From NCBI GenBank assembly GCA_934636065.1, contig CAKTZW010000008.1, forward strand, positions 1 through 16,957: 16,957 nt of DNA, given 5' to 3'. This document shows positions 1-9,151 of the stretch, in pieces. The translations under genes were made by a program, and so were the position numbers. Under the pieces are notes generated by a model. The model was not told the origin of the DNA. It worked only from the letters and a program-made list of their open reading frames with translations, and made no database searches. Within the stretch, counting starts at the first letter, position 1. Each line of letters starts with the position of its first letter. The stretch comes from an uncultured Labedella sp. (GTDB lineage: Bacteria; Actinomycetota; Actinomycetes; Actinomycetales; Microbacteriaceae).

Positions 1-255
1 GGCTGGGACCCCGCGACGTCGCAGATCACGCTTCAGGCCTACTCGTTCGTCGACGAGGACGAGGCCGAGGAGTCGGACGACCCTCTCGCCGGCGAGCCCG
101 ACGAGGTCCTCCTGCTCAAGATGCCCGTCGGGACGGCGCGCGCCTTCGCGAAGCGCACCCGCGAGATCGTCGGCGCCGGGCGCCCCATCTGCCCGTTCTG
201 CGCCCAGCCGATGGATCCGGACGGCCACACCTGCGAGCTCTCCGGCCTCCTGTGA
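1..255 (+). CDS. DUF3090 family protein, C-terminal 84 residues (5' end outside the window)
   Basis: The reading frame is open from base 1 and ends at TGA 253-255, so this is the C-terminal part of a longer protein; the family is usually close to 190-200 aa. The recognisable part is the tail, where CPFC is followed by DPDGHTC. This Cys-x2-Cys...His-x-Cys arrangement looks like a small zinc ribbon and is typical of the DUF3090 C terminus. An acidic linker (DEDEAEESDD) precedes it. No biochemical function is established for the family. In actinobacteria it commonly sits next to the SCO1664-type gene, and often near a histidine-phosphatase-type gene and mshC; the first of these holds here. The TGA overlaps the GTG start of the next gene in the string GTGA, so the two are probably translationally coupled. 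The family call rests on the tail motif and the neighbour. Confidence 0.8.
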   Translation, partial: GWDPATSQITLQAYSFVDEDEAEESDDPLAGEPDEVLLLKMPVGTARAFAKRTREIVGAGRPICPFCAQPMDPDGHTCELSGLL

Positions 256-1025
256 TCGAGCCGGACGCGGTCCTCGACGAGGGTGAGCTCGAGCTCACGG
301 GCCGCATCGCGACGGCATCGAACGCGACCTTCCTCGCGCGCCTCGGCGAGACGCCCGTCGTCTACAAGCCCATCGCGGGCGAGCGACCGCTGTGGGACTT
401 CCCGGACGAGACCCTCGCGATGCGGGAGGTGGCGGCGTACAGAGTCTCGCAGTCGTTCGGGTGGAACGTCGTGCCGCGCACGTGGCTGCGCGGCGGGCCG
501 CTCGGTCGCGGCATGGTGCAGCTCTGGCAGGAGGCCGACCCCGAGCAGGACGCGGTCGACCTGGTTCCGGCGGAGGAGGTGGCGGAGGAGGGCTGGCGAT
601 TCGTCCTCGACGGTCAGGACGAGGACGACCGGTTGGTCGCTCTCGTCCACGAGGACTCCGAGAGCCTGCGCCGCATGGCCGTCTTCGACGTCGTCGTCAA
701 CAATGCGGATCGCAAGGGCGCCCACATCCTCGCCATGGCGGACGGCCACCGTTTCGGCGTCGACCACGGCCTCACCTTTCACGAGGAGCACAAGCTCCGG
801 ACCGTCCTCTGGGGATGGGTCGGGGAACCCCTGACGCCGGACGAACTCGCGGGCCTCGACCGCGTGCTCGAGGATCTCTACGGCGCACTCGGCGACGATC
901 TCTCCGCTCTCCTGACGATCGCCGACACCGATGCGCTCGCCGCGCGCATCGAGCGCCTGCGCGCCGATGCCGTCTTCCCCAGGCCGTCCGGCCGCATGCC
1001 GGCCGTCCCCTACCCGCTGTTCTAG
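252..1025 (+). CDS. SCO1664 family protein (PI3/4-kinase-like fold), 257 aa
   Basis: The start is GTG at 252, overlapping the upstream stop codon, and the product is 257 aa, the expected size for this family. Kinase-like landmarks are visible in order. A VYKP motif holds a candidate nucleotide-binding lysine (K39). A catalytic-loop-like FDVVVNNADRKGAH segment lies at about 145-158 (D146, N151, D153). A DHG motif at 171-173 sits where DFG lies in kinases. The C terminus ends in a Pro/Arg-rich tail. The fold resembles phosphatidylinositol 3/4-kinase and HipA-like proteins, but no substrate is known for the family. It appears to be the last gene of its transcription unit here: the next gene is convergent, and mshC, which follows in some actinobacteria, is absent. 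Family membership is confident; activity is unknown. Confidence 0.85.
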   Translation: MIEPDAVLDEGELELTGRIATASNATFLARLGETPVVYKPIAGERPLWDFPDETLAMREVAAYRVSQSFGWNVVPRTWLRGGPLGRGMVQLWQEADPEQDAVDLVPAEEVAEEGWRFVLDGQDEDDRLVALVHEDSESLRRMAVFDVVVNNADRKGAHILAMADGHRFGVDHGLTFHEEHKLRTVLWGWVGEPLTPDELAGLDRVLEDLYGALGDDLSALLTIADTDALAARIERLRADAVFPRPSGRMPAVPYPLF

Positions 1026-1032
1026 CGCACTC

Positions 1033-1047
1033 GTCGTCGGACGACGG
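1033..1047. terminator. Possible bidirectional hairpin between convergent genes
   Basis: The 64-bp gap between the SCO1664-type gene and the convergent VWA gene contains CGTCGT-CGG-ACGACG, a perfect 6-bp stem with a 3-nt loop. There is no T-tract on either side, so it is not a canonical intrinsic terminator. Its place between two convergent stop codons is the main support. Confidence 0.3.
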
Positions 1048-1089
1048 CGCTCGAGATCGCCGAGTCGTGACGTCCCGGCGCTCTCCGCG

Positions 1090-3102
1090 TCAGCCCCAGC
1101 GCGAGAACGGACCGCCCTCGTCGCGCCGGGAGCCGAGGTACGAGTCCACGACGGCGGCGCCGAGGTCGTCCGCCTCGGGCGCGACGACGTTGCCTCCGAC
1201 GCGATGCGCCATCGCGTCGATGAAGCGCGCGAGACCCGGGTCCTCCCCGAGGCGGAAGAAGGTCGTGTGCGCGCCGAGCCGCTGCGAGTTCTCGAGCTCC
1301 CGCACGGCGTGGGCGATCGTCACGGGGTCCGGCGGGTAGTTGAAGTAGACCTCCCCGTCCGGCTCGAGGTGCGACGTCGGTTCCCCGTCCGTCACGATCA
1401 GCAGCACGGGCTGGGCGTTCGGATGCTTGCGGAAATGCCGGTTGGCGAGCAGGAGCGCGTGGTGGAGGTTCGTGCCCTTGTCCCACATGGCGTCGAGCCC
1501 GACGAGCGTCTCGATGTCCATGACCGCGGCCGCGCGGCTGAACGCGATGAGCTGCAGCTCGTCCCCCCGGAAACGGCTCGAGATGAGCGTGTGCAGGGCG
1601 AGCGCGGTCCGCTTCATCGGCACCCAGCGCCCGTCCATCGCCATCGAGAACGACGTGTCGACGAGGAGCGCGACACAGGCCTGCGTGCGTTCCTCGGTCT
1701 CCTGCACCTCGACGTCCTCGATCCCGATCCGCACACCGCGGGCCGTCGACGCCCGCTCGCCCGCCGTCCGCGTGACGGCGTTCGTGATCGTGCGCGTGAC
1801 GTCCCACGGCTCGGTGTCGCCGAACTCCCACGCGCGCGTCGCTCCCGAGAGCTCCCCCGCCGCGCCCGCGCCGCGGAGGTCCCGGGTGCCGCGACGGCCG
1901 GACATGCGGTCGGCGATGTCGCGCAGGAGCTGCTTCCCCAGGTGCCGCATCGCCTTCGGCGTGAGCTTCAGCGCGCCGTCCGAGCCGCGCTTCACCGCTC
2001 CGGAGCGCTGCAGCGCCTTCTCGAGCTGCTGCAGGGCGCGCGCATCGACGACGGCGTCGTCACCGAGTTGCCGGGCGAGCGTGTCGAGGTCGAGGTCGTC
2101 GAGCTGCGAGCCGTTGTAGGACTGCGAGAGCTGATCCCATAGCTCGTCGAGGTCCGCGAGGTCCTGGAAGACGCCGGTGCCGTCGCCGAGGCCGAGCCCC
2201 TGCTCGCCGTCCATCCGCTCCCCGCCGCTCCAGTCCTCTCCCGGCCGCAACGAGCGCAGGGAGTCGTCGAGTCGGCCGAGCTGGGACAGGAGGTCGGGAG
2301 AGCCGAAGGCCTGCTGCGCGAGGGCGTCGAGCTCGTCGCGCTGCTCCCGCGTCATCGAGTTGCGCATCCGCTGCGCCGCCGCGGAGCGGGCCGCGAGGGC
2401 GTCGAGCAGCTCGTCGATCGTCTGCGGGTTCTCGGGGAAGTGCTCGCCGTGCTTCGCCATGAACGCGTCGAAGTCCGCCTGGTCGGCCGCTCCGCGCGCG
2501 TGCGCGTCGAGCAGGTCGTTGAGGTCGGCGAGCATCTCGGTGATGGCCTGCCGGTCCGCGTCCGTCGCGTTCTCGAGCGCGTTCTTCATGCCCGCGAAGC
2601 GCTGGTCAAGCATCTCCCGGCCCAGGAGGTCCTTGATCTTCTCGTAGTCGGCTCGAGCCTCCGCGCTCTGCCAGGCGTACTCGCCGAGCTCGCTCACGGC
2701 CGCGGCCGTTGAGGCCGGCAGGTTGTCGAGCTGCATCTCGGCGAGCGCCCGATCGCCCTCGTCCATGAGCGCGTCGCGCGCGAGTTGCTTGCGCTCCGCG
2801 AGCACCGCCCGGTCGAGCAGCTCGCGGACCTCCTGCAGGGTGCCGTCGAGATTGTGGGTCCGGGTCAGCTCCCGGCGCCGCTCCGCGACCCGCTGGGCGA
2901 GGTCGTCCAGTCCGAAGCCGTCGCGCGGTCCGCGGCGGAGGAACTCGCGCAGCGCCTGCTCGGGCGACGATCCGCCCATGACGTCCGCGCCGATCGCGTC
3001 GAGCGCCTCGCCGAGGTCGACGGGGGGCGCGAGCGGGTCGGGGCCGTCGACGTACTTGCCGTAGCGCGCGGCCCGCGTCAGGCGACGGTTCGCCCTAGCC
3101 AT
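1090..3102 (-). CDS. VWA (MIDAS) domain protein, partner of MoxR-type ATPase, 670 aa
   Basis: I chose the ATG at 3102 because it overlaps the ATPase stop codon and gives MARANRRLTR, a plausible N terminus. The frame stays open further upstream, but that stretch is coding in the other frame. The protein has a long charged, helical region (about 30-450) rich in Leu, Asp, Glu and Arg. A C-terminal von Willebrand A domain follows from about residue 475. Its metal-ion-dependent adhesion site is complete: DTSFS at 482-486, Thr544 in KGTN and Asp572 in VTDGEP. There is no signal peptide or membrane segment, so it should be cytoplasmic. Length and partner match the mycobacterial pair Rv0958/Rv0959 (as I recall about 459 and 672 aa). 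MoxR/VWA pairs such as RavA-ViaA act as chaperone or complex-remodelling systems, and chelatase I/D pairs insert metal. The target here is unknown. Confidence 0.9.
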   Translation of the reverse strand: MARANRRLTRAARYGKYVDGPDPLAPPVDLGEALDAIGADVMGGSSPEQALREFLRRGPRDGFGLDDLAQRVAERRRELTRTHNLDGTLQEVRELLDRAVLAERKQLARDALMDEGDRALAEMQLDNLPASTAAAVSELGEYAWQSAEARADYEKIKDLLGREMLDQRFAGMKNALENATDADRQAITEMLADLNDLLDAHARGAADQADFDAFMAKHGEHFPENPQTIDELLDALAARSAAAQRMRNSMTREQRDELDALAQQAFGSPDLLSQLGRLDDSLRSLRPGEDWSGGERMDGEQGLGLGDGTGVFQDLADLDELWDQLSQSYNGSQLDDLDLDTLARQLGDDAVVDARALQQLEKALQRSGAVKRGSDGALKLTPKAMRHLGKQLLRDIADRMSGRRGTRDLRGAGAAGELSGATRAWEFGDTEPWDVTRTITNAVTRTAGERASTARGVRIGIEDVEVQETEERTQACVALLVDTSFSMAMDGRWVPMKRTALALHTLISSRFRGDELQLIAFSRAAAVMDIETLVGLDAMWDKGTNLHHALLLANRHFRKHPNAQPVLLIVTDGEPTSHLEPDGEVYFNYPPDPVTIAHAVRELENSQRLGAHTTFFRLGEDPGLARFIDAMAHRVGGNVVAPEADDLGAAVVDSYLGSRRDEGGPFSRWG

Positions 3103-4480
3103 AGATCGTCTCGCCGCCGCCGGATTCCTTGCTGACCCGCCGCGCGAGGTAGAGGCCCTCGAGAGCGAGCTCGATCGCTCCGGCCCGCTGGCCGTCGCTC
3201 CGGGCCCCGACGCGGTCGCAGATCTCGTCGTACAGCTCCGACTCGCCGAGCGCGGGCAGCCCCGCGAGCACGTCGCGCGCCGTGACCTGTTCCCCGGTCG
3301 TGATGAGGGCGCCGTTCTCGATCGCATCGACGAGCACCGCGAAGTCGATGCCGCGGAAGTGCGCCCTGACCGTCTCGGCCGTCGCGGTGCGGAGGAGGTG
3401 GTCGAGGATCTCATCCTCGCGGCCCTCCTCCCCCGACTCGAACTCGATCTTGCCGCCGAGGACGTCGACGGCGGTCTCGAGGTCGACGGGGCGTGCCACG
3501 GCCTCCTGCTCGCCCTGACGAGCGGCGCGGTGCACCGCCGCCGCCGCGATCGTCTCCGCGCCGGCGATCGCGAACCGGGCGCTCACCCCGCTGCGCTGAT
3601 CCACGGCGCTCGACTCGCGGAGGTTGCGGGTGAAGCGCGCGAGGATCTCGACGAGGTGGTCCGGCACGTCGGCCCCGAGCTCCGCCTCCTGACGGATGAC
3701 GGCGACCTCGTCGGCGAGCTCCGTCGGGTAGTGGGTGCGGATCTCGGCGCCGAAGCGGTCCTTGAGGGGCGTGATGATCCGACCGCGGTTCGTGTAGTCC
3801 TCAGGGTTCGCGCTCGCGACGACGAGGACGTCGAGGGGCAGGCGCAGCACGTAGCCGCGGATCTGGATGTCGCGCTCCTCCATGACGTTGAGCATCGCGA
3901 CCTGGATGCGTTCGGCGAGGTCGGGCAGCTCGTTGATCGCGACGATGCCCCGGTGGCTGCGCGGGATGAGACCGAAATGGATCGTCTCGGGGTCGCCGAG
4001 ACTGCGGCCCTCCGCGACCTTCATCGGGTCGACGTCGCCGATGAGGTCGGCGACGGAGGTGTCGGGCGTCGCGAGCTTCTCGACGTAGCGCTCGTCCCGG
4101 CTCTTCCAGACCACGGGCAGCTCGTCGCCGAGCTCCTCGGCGCGGCGGATGCTCTCGCTCGTGATGGGCTCGAACGGGTGCTCCCCGAGCTCCGAGCCCT
4201 CGATGACCGGGGACCATTCGTCGAGCAGGCCGGACAGGGTGCGGAGCAGTCGGGTCTTGCCCTGCCCCCGCTCGCCGAGGAGGACGATGTCGTGCCCGGC
4301 GATGAGGGCGCGCTCGAGCTGCGGGATCACTGTCGTCTCGAAGCCGTGCAGCCCCGGCCAGGGGTCGCGGCCCTCGCGGAGAGCCGCGAGCAGGTTGTTC
4401 CGGATCTCGGCGCGCACGGACGTCTGCGTGTGTCCCGAGGCGCGCAGCGCGCCGACGGTGGTGGGCTCAGGTCGATTCAC
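3095..4480 (-). CDS. MoxR/Mg-chelatase-like AAA+ ATPase, 461 aa
   Basis: Walker A is GERGQGKT at 69-76. The Walker B strand is GIVAINE at 178-184, with Asn where most AAA+ proteins have Asp; from memory this is normal in this subfamily. Sensor 1 is ASANPEDYT (N225), and the likely arginine finger is R242 in KDRFG. The C-terminal half is a helical lid. The protein is soluble and, by family, a hexameric remodelling ATPase that hands conformational change to its VWA partner. I chose the GTG at 4480 (VNRPEPTTVGALRASGH) over the longer ATG frame at 4567. Family members begin near TTVGALRASG, no Shine-Dalgarno is visible, and a TAACAT -10 box lies seven bases upstream, suggesting a leaderless mRNA. 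The stop overlaps the VWA start by eight bases (ATGGCTAG), so the two are coupled. Confidence 0.9.
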   Translation of the reverse strand: MNRPEPTTVGALRASGHTQTSVRAEIRNNLLAALREGRDPWPGLHGFETTVIPQLERALIAGHDIVLLGERGQGKTRLLRTLSGLLDEWSPVIEGSELGEHPFEPITSESIRRAEELGDELPVVWKSRDERYVEKLATPDTSVADLIGDVDPMKVAEGRSLGDPETIHFGLIPRSHRGIVAINELPDLAERIQVAMLNVMEERDIQIRGYVLRLPLDVLVVASANPEDYTNRGRIITPLKDRFGAEIRTHYPTELADEVAVIRQEAELGADVPDHLVEILARFTRNLRESSAVDQRSGVSARFAIAGAETIAAAAVHRAARQGEQEAVARPVDLETAVDVLGGKIEFESGEEGREDEILDHLLRTATAETVRAHFRGIDFAVLVDAIENGALITTGEQVTARDVLAGLPALGESELYDEICDRVGARSDGQRAGAIELALEGLYLARRVSKESGGGETIYG

Positions 4481-4481
4481 A

Positions 4482-4499
4482 CGGGCGATGTTACGCCCG
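4482..4499 (-). promoter_or_regulatory. Putative leaderless promoter of the ATPase-VWA unit inside an inverted repeat
   Basis: On the minus strand TAACAT (plus positions 4488-4493) fits the actinobacterial -10 pattern TANNNT and ends seven bases before the GTG at 4480. That is the spacing expected when transcription begins at the start codon. The box forms the centre of a perfect inverted repeat, CGGGCG-N6-CGCCCG, so a dimeric repressor bound there would block the promoter. No good -35 is visible. Confidence 0.45.
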
Positions 4500-4590
4500 G
4501 AAATCCGGTGGAGGTACGGCTCGACGCCGGCGGCGGCGAGGGTGCTGCGCCATCGCCGCCGAACCACTCGCGGGGCGACGGATCAAGCCC

Positions 4591-4619
4591 TTCTCGCCGG
4601 GGGACCCGGTGCCTATCCT
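4591..4619 (+). promoter_or_regulatory. Possible promoter of the phosphoribosyltransferase gene
   Basis: TATCCT at 4614-4619 matches four of six bases of the -10 consensus. It is preceded after 17 bp by TTCTCG at 4591-4596, a weak -35. A transcript would start near 4626 and leave about 40 bases of leader containing the GGAGG ribosome site at 4649-4653. Weak support; placement in the divergent gap is reasonable. Confidence 0.3.
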
Positions 4620-4664
4620 GGACGGCACGGGCACGGCGAGGTCGCCGTGGAGGGGCGAGCGGTG

Positions 4665-5351
4665 ATGCAGAGCGCGCGGCGTGGCAGCGCCCGCCGGTTC
4701 ACGGATCGGCGGGACGCCGGGCGCGCCGTCGCGGAGCTGCTCGCGGGGCTGCCGCGCGCCGACGACGTGCTCGTGCTCGGCCTTCCGCGGGGCGGTGTCC
4801 CCGTGGCCGACGAGGTCGCCCGCGGGCTCGGGGCGGAACTCGACGTCCTCGTCGTCAAGAAGCTCGGCTTCCCCGGGCGTCCGGAGATCGCCATGGGCGC
4901 GATCGCCTCCGTCGCCGGGGCCCTCGAGACCGTCGAGAACCCCGAGATCACGACGCGGCTGTACGAGCTCGGTCCCGCCGATCGCATGATCGCCGACGCG
5001 GCGGCCGTCGCGGAGCGGGAGCTCCGCCGACGCCAGGGACGGTACCGCGGTGCCCGGGGCATCGCCGACATCGCCGGACGCGACATCGTGCTCGTCGACG
5101 ACGGCATGGCGACGGGAGCGAGCATGCGGGCGGCGATCGCGGCGGCACGGACGCGACGGCCCGCTCGGGTGACCGTCGCGATCCCGGTCGCCCTCGGCGG
5201 GACGAGCGACCGGATCCGCCCGCTCGTCGACGAGGTCGTCTGCGTGTGGCAGCCCAGCGATCTGTGGTCGGTCGGCGAGGCCTACGAGGACTTCTCCCAG
5301 ACGAGCGACGACGAGGTGCGCCGGATCCTCGGGGGCGCCGACCGAGGCTGA
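4665..5351 (+). CDS. Phosphoribosyltransferase-like protein, 228 aa
   Basis: The type I PRTase PRPP-binding loop is clear: IVLVDDGMATGAS at 141-153, with the paired Asp residues and the TGAS phosphate loop. An N-terminal GLPRGGVPVADEVA segment (39-52) and VVKKLGFPGRPEIAMGAI (63-80) are typical of the stand-alone actinobacterial and cyanobacterial group, in which some members are fused to dienelactone-hydrolase-like domains. The substrate base cannot be told from sequence; salvage or PRPP-sensing roles are both possible. A GGAGG site at 4649-4653 lies 11 bases before the ATG at 4665. GTG at 4662 is an equally good start and would add one residue. The open frame continues far upstream with no supporting homology, so the short start is preferred. 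It stands alone between a divergent and a convergent gene. Confidence 0.85.
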   Translation: MQSARRGSARRFTDRRDAGRAVAELLAGLPRADDVLVLGLPRGGVPVADEVARGLGAELDVLVVKKLGFPGRPEIAMGAIASVAGALETVENPEITTRLYELGPADRMIADAAAVAERELRRRQGRYRGARGIADIAGRDIVLVDDGMATGASMRAAIAAARTRRPARVTVAIPVALGGTSDRIRPLVDEVVCVWQPSDLWSVGEAYEDFSQTSDDEVRRILGGADRG

Positions 5352-5369
5352 CGGGTCCCGACTGCGTCA

Positions 5370-5385
5370 GCGGGCTCTGGCCCGC
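5370..5385. terminator. Hairpin between convergent phosphoribosyltransferase and ABC-F genes
   Basis: GCGGGC-TCTG-GCCCGC forms a perfect 6-bp GC stem with a tetraloop. It begins 18 bases after the phosphoribosyltransferase stop on the plus strand and 3 bases after the ABC-F stop on the minus strand. Neither side carries a T-tract, so it would be a non-canonical, possibly bidirectional, terminator or a 3'-end stabiliser. Confidence 0.45.
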
Positions 5386-5388
5386 GGG

Positions 5389-6981
<1,593 letters not shown>

Positions 6982-7008
6982 CGGGCACCCCTCTCGCGGT
7001 GAGCACAG

Positions 7009-7033
7009 AAAAACGCCCGATGGACCGGGCGTT
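7009..7033 (-). terminator. Rho-independent terminator after nhaA, or attenuator before the ABC-F gene
   Basis: On the minus strand AACGCCCG-GTCCAT-CGGGCGTT forms a perfect 8-bp stem, and its last two bases open a run of five T before CTG. This is the only textbook intrinsic terminator in the window. It lies about 70 bases after the nhaA-fusion stop and 27 bases before the ABC-F ATG, so it can end the nhaA transcript and also sit in an ABC-F leader. Confidence 0.8.
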
Positions 7034-7103
7034 CGCGCGCTTCAGCTTAACATCGGCACTCAGGAGCACCGCGCGCCTCTCGGCCCGGAGGCTCGCCGAC
7101 GAC

Positions 7104-9011
7104 TCAGTGCGCGTCGTCGCGGTCGGCCCCGACCGGCGCCGGGGGGACCTCCCCCTCCGCCGTCTCGTACAGCGCACGGATGAGGGACTGGGCGTCGTAC
7201 GGTCCGACGTGGCGTCGCCCGTTCACGAAGAACGTCGGCACCGCCGTGATGTCCATCGCCTCCGCGTCGAGCATGTCGTCCCGCACTCGCGCGGTGACGG
7301 CCGGCGAGTTGAGGTCGCGCTCGAACCGCTCCACATCGAGGCCGAGCTCGTGGGCGCGACGGACGATGTGCGTCGGCAGCTGGTTCTCCTGGTCGGCGAA
7401 GAGGCTCCGCTCGAACTCGAAGAACTTCCCCTGCCGCGCCGCCGCCTCGGACGCCTCCGCCGCCGCGAGCGCATTGGGGTGGAACCGGGTCAGCGGAGCG
7501 TGCCGCCACACGTACCGGAACCGGCCATCGAGTTCGCGGCGCACCTCCTCGACCGACCCGGTCGCCTTGAGGCAGAAGCCGCACTGGAAGTCGCCGTACT
7601 CGACGAGCGTGAGCGGAGCGTCGACGGGTCCGAAGATGTGGTCGCGGGCCGGGTCCACGGGACGCTGCAGCGTCAGTCCCGCCTCGTCGTCCGGACGGAA
7701 CGCGTCGGAGACGCGGAAGATGATCGTCGCGAGGACGAACGCGAGCACCGAGGCCGCGAGCACCCCGACGCGCGCCTCGTTCTGCACCGCCTCGTCGTCG
7801 ATGGCGAGATCGACGATGAACAGGGAGATCGTGAACCCGACGCCGCAGAGGGCCGCGCCGCCGAGCAGGCGGTCGAGGGTCAGTCCCGGCCCGAACTCGC
7901 CGAGGCCCAGGAGCCGCATGACGGCGGCGGAGCCGAAGACGCCGATGAGCTTGCCCGCGACAAGGCCCACGACGATGCCCCACGTAACGGGCGACGCCGC
8001 CGCGGCGGCGAGGATCTCCGCGTTCACCTGCACGCCGGCGTTCGCGAGCGCGAACAACGGCAGCACGACGTACGCGACATACGGCGCGTACGCGGACTGC
8101 AGTCGCTCGTTGATGGAGATCGACTCGCGGAGACTGTTGGCGGCGGCCCGCGCGTACTCCGTGTTGGGCGACTGACGGAAGGTGCGCGCGAGCTCGAGCG
8201 CGTGCTCGACGTCGCGGCGATCCGGCCGGTACACGGGCACGAGCAGGGCGATCGCGACGCCCGCGAGGGTCGGGTGCACGCCGGAGGCGAGGAACGCCAG
8301 CCACACGATGATCGCGAGCGTGCCGTACACGGGTCCGCGTCCGCCGCGCAGGTACCGCGTGAGGTAGATGCCCGCGAGGCCGACGGCCGCGACCACGAGG
8401 GGCAACGGCGTGAAGTTCTCGGTGTAGACGAGCGCGATGATGCTGAGCGCCCCGATGTCGTCGACGACCGCGAGGGCGAGGAGGAAGACGCGGAGCCGGC
8501 CGGGGGCCCGCGGACCGATGAGCGCGAGGGCGCCGACGAGGAACGCGGTGTCGGTGGAGATCACGACACCCCACGCGTGCTCCTGCCCGGAGCCGGCCGT
8601 GATGAGCACGAACAGCAGAGCGGGGATCGCGAGTCCGAGGACGGCCGCGACGACCGGCGTCATCGCGCGCGACCACGTGGTGAGCTCCCCGATCGCGAAC
8701 TCGCGCCGCACCTCGAGCCCCACCGTGAAGAAGAAGATCGCCATGAGCGCGTCGTTCACGAGGGCGTGGATCGTGAAGTCGAGCTGCAGGTCTCCGACGC
8801 CGAGGGTCAGGTGCATGTCCCAGAACCCGTGGTACGTGCCGTACGACACGTTGGCCCACGTGATCGCGACGACTGTCGCGATCAGGAGGAGGATCGCGCC
8901 GATGCGGTTCTGTCCCAGCTGACGGATGCGCTCGGCGATGGACGGGCGGCGCTCGGCCGCGTGGTCGTGACCCGGGTCGGGTGACCGCTGGATGAGGGTG
9001 AGATTCGTCAT
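7104..9011 (-). CDS. nhaA: NhaA Na+/H+ antiporter fused to C-terminal DsbA-like thioredoxin domain, 635 aa
   Basis: Residues about 30-435 form an NhaA antiporter with many hydrophobic helices. They carry STDTAFLVGALALIG (D154, matching E. coli D133), LLALAVVDDIGA (D184 and D185, the Na+/H+ site pair D163/D164) and the conserved lysine K354 in AGKLIGVF (K300 in E. coli). From about 455 a DsbA/thioredoxin-4-type domain follows, with active site CGFC (C477-C480) and cis-proline P592 in TAVPTFF. The activity is exchange of Na+ for H+ across the membrane, controlling pH and sodium. NhaA has both termini in the cytosol, so the redox domain should be cytoplasmic. Such fusions are known in actinobacteria, but the redox role is not established. 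I chose the ATG at 9011 (MTNLTLIQ), with AGGA close upstream; an in-frame ATG at 9044 would add 11 residues. Confidence 0.92.
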   Translation of the reverse strand: MTNLTLIQRSPDPGHDHAAERRPSIAERIRQLGQNRIGAILLLIATVVAITWANVSYGTYHGFWDMHLTLGVGDLQLDFTIHALVNDALMAIFFFTVGLEVRREFAIGELTTWSRAMTPVVAAVLGLAIPALLFVLITAGSGQEHAWGVVISTDTAFLVGALALIGPRAPGRLRVFLLALAVVDDIGALSIIALVYTENFTPLPLVVAAVGLAGIYLTRYLRGGRGPVYGTLAIIVWLAFLASGVHPTLAGVAIALLVPVYRPDRRDVEHALELARTFRQSPNTEYARAAANSLRESISINERLQSAYAPYVAYVVLPLFALANAGVQVNAEILAAAAASPVTWGIVVGLVAGKLIGVFGSAAVMRLLGLGEFGPGLTLDRLLGGAALCGVGFTISLFIVDLAIDDEAVQNEARVGVLAASVLAFVLATIIFRVSDAFRPDDEAGLTLQRPVDPARDHIFGPVDAPLTLVEYGDFQCGFCLKATGSVEEVRRELDGRFRYVWRHAPLTRFHPNALAAAEASEAAARQGKFFEFERSLFADQENQLPTHIVRRAHELGLDVERFERDLNSPAVTARVRDDMLDAEAMDITAVPTFFVNGRRHVGPYDAQSLIRALYETAEGEVPPAPVGADRDDAH

Positions 9012-9088
9012 GGTGTCCTGTGCCTTCTCGGGAGAAGCCGACATCGAGCCGCCGGGCGCTCGAGGGTGCGTCACGTCCGACCGGGGGT

Positions 9089-9113
9089 GTCGGAATTCTC
9101 TCAGGAATCCGAC
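9089..9113. repeat. Imperfect inverted repeat upstream of nhaA
   Basis: GTCGGA (9089-9094) pairs with TCCGAC (9108-9113). Inside it TTC (9096-9098) pairs with GAA (9105-9107) after one bulged base. It lies about 80 bases before the nhaA start, so it may be an operator or a leader hairpin. No known RNA motif is recognised. Confidence 0.4.
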
Positions 9114-9151
9114 GGGCGTGGGACCGTCGGACGTCCGCGGTCCCGGCATCG

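Noticed and set aside
392..2142. Long plus-strand frames across 392-1339 and 931-2142
   Set aside because: Arg- and Pro-rich low-complexity translations opposite or out of frame with the SCO1664-type and VWA genes; typical high-GC shadows with no recognisable domain.
3103..3414. N-terminal extension of the VWA protein to 3414
   Set aside because: The extension is Ser/Arg low-complexity and lies inside the ATPase coding frame, and the ATG at 3102 is coupled to the ATPase stop.
6999..8984. A 661-codon plus-strand frame
   Set aside because: It lies antisense to the nhaA fusion, is rich in Arg, Asp, Glu and His with no domain, and the minus strand is clearly the coding one.
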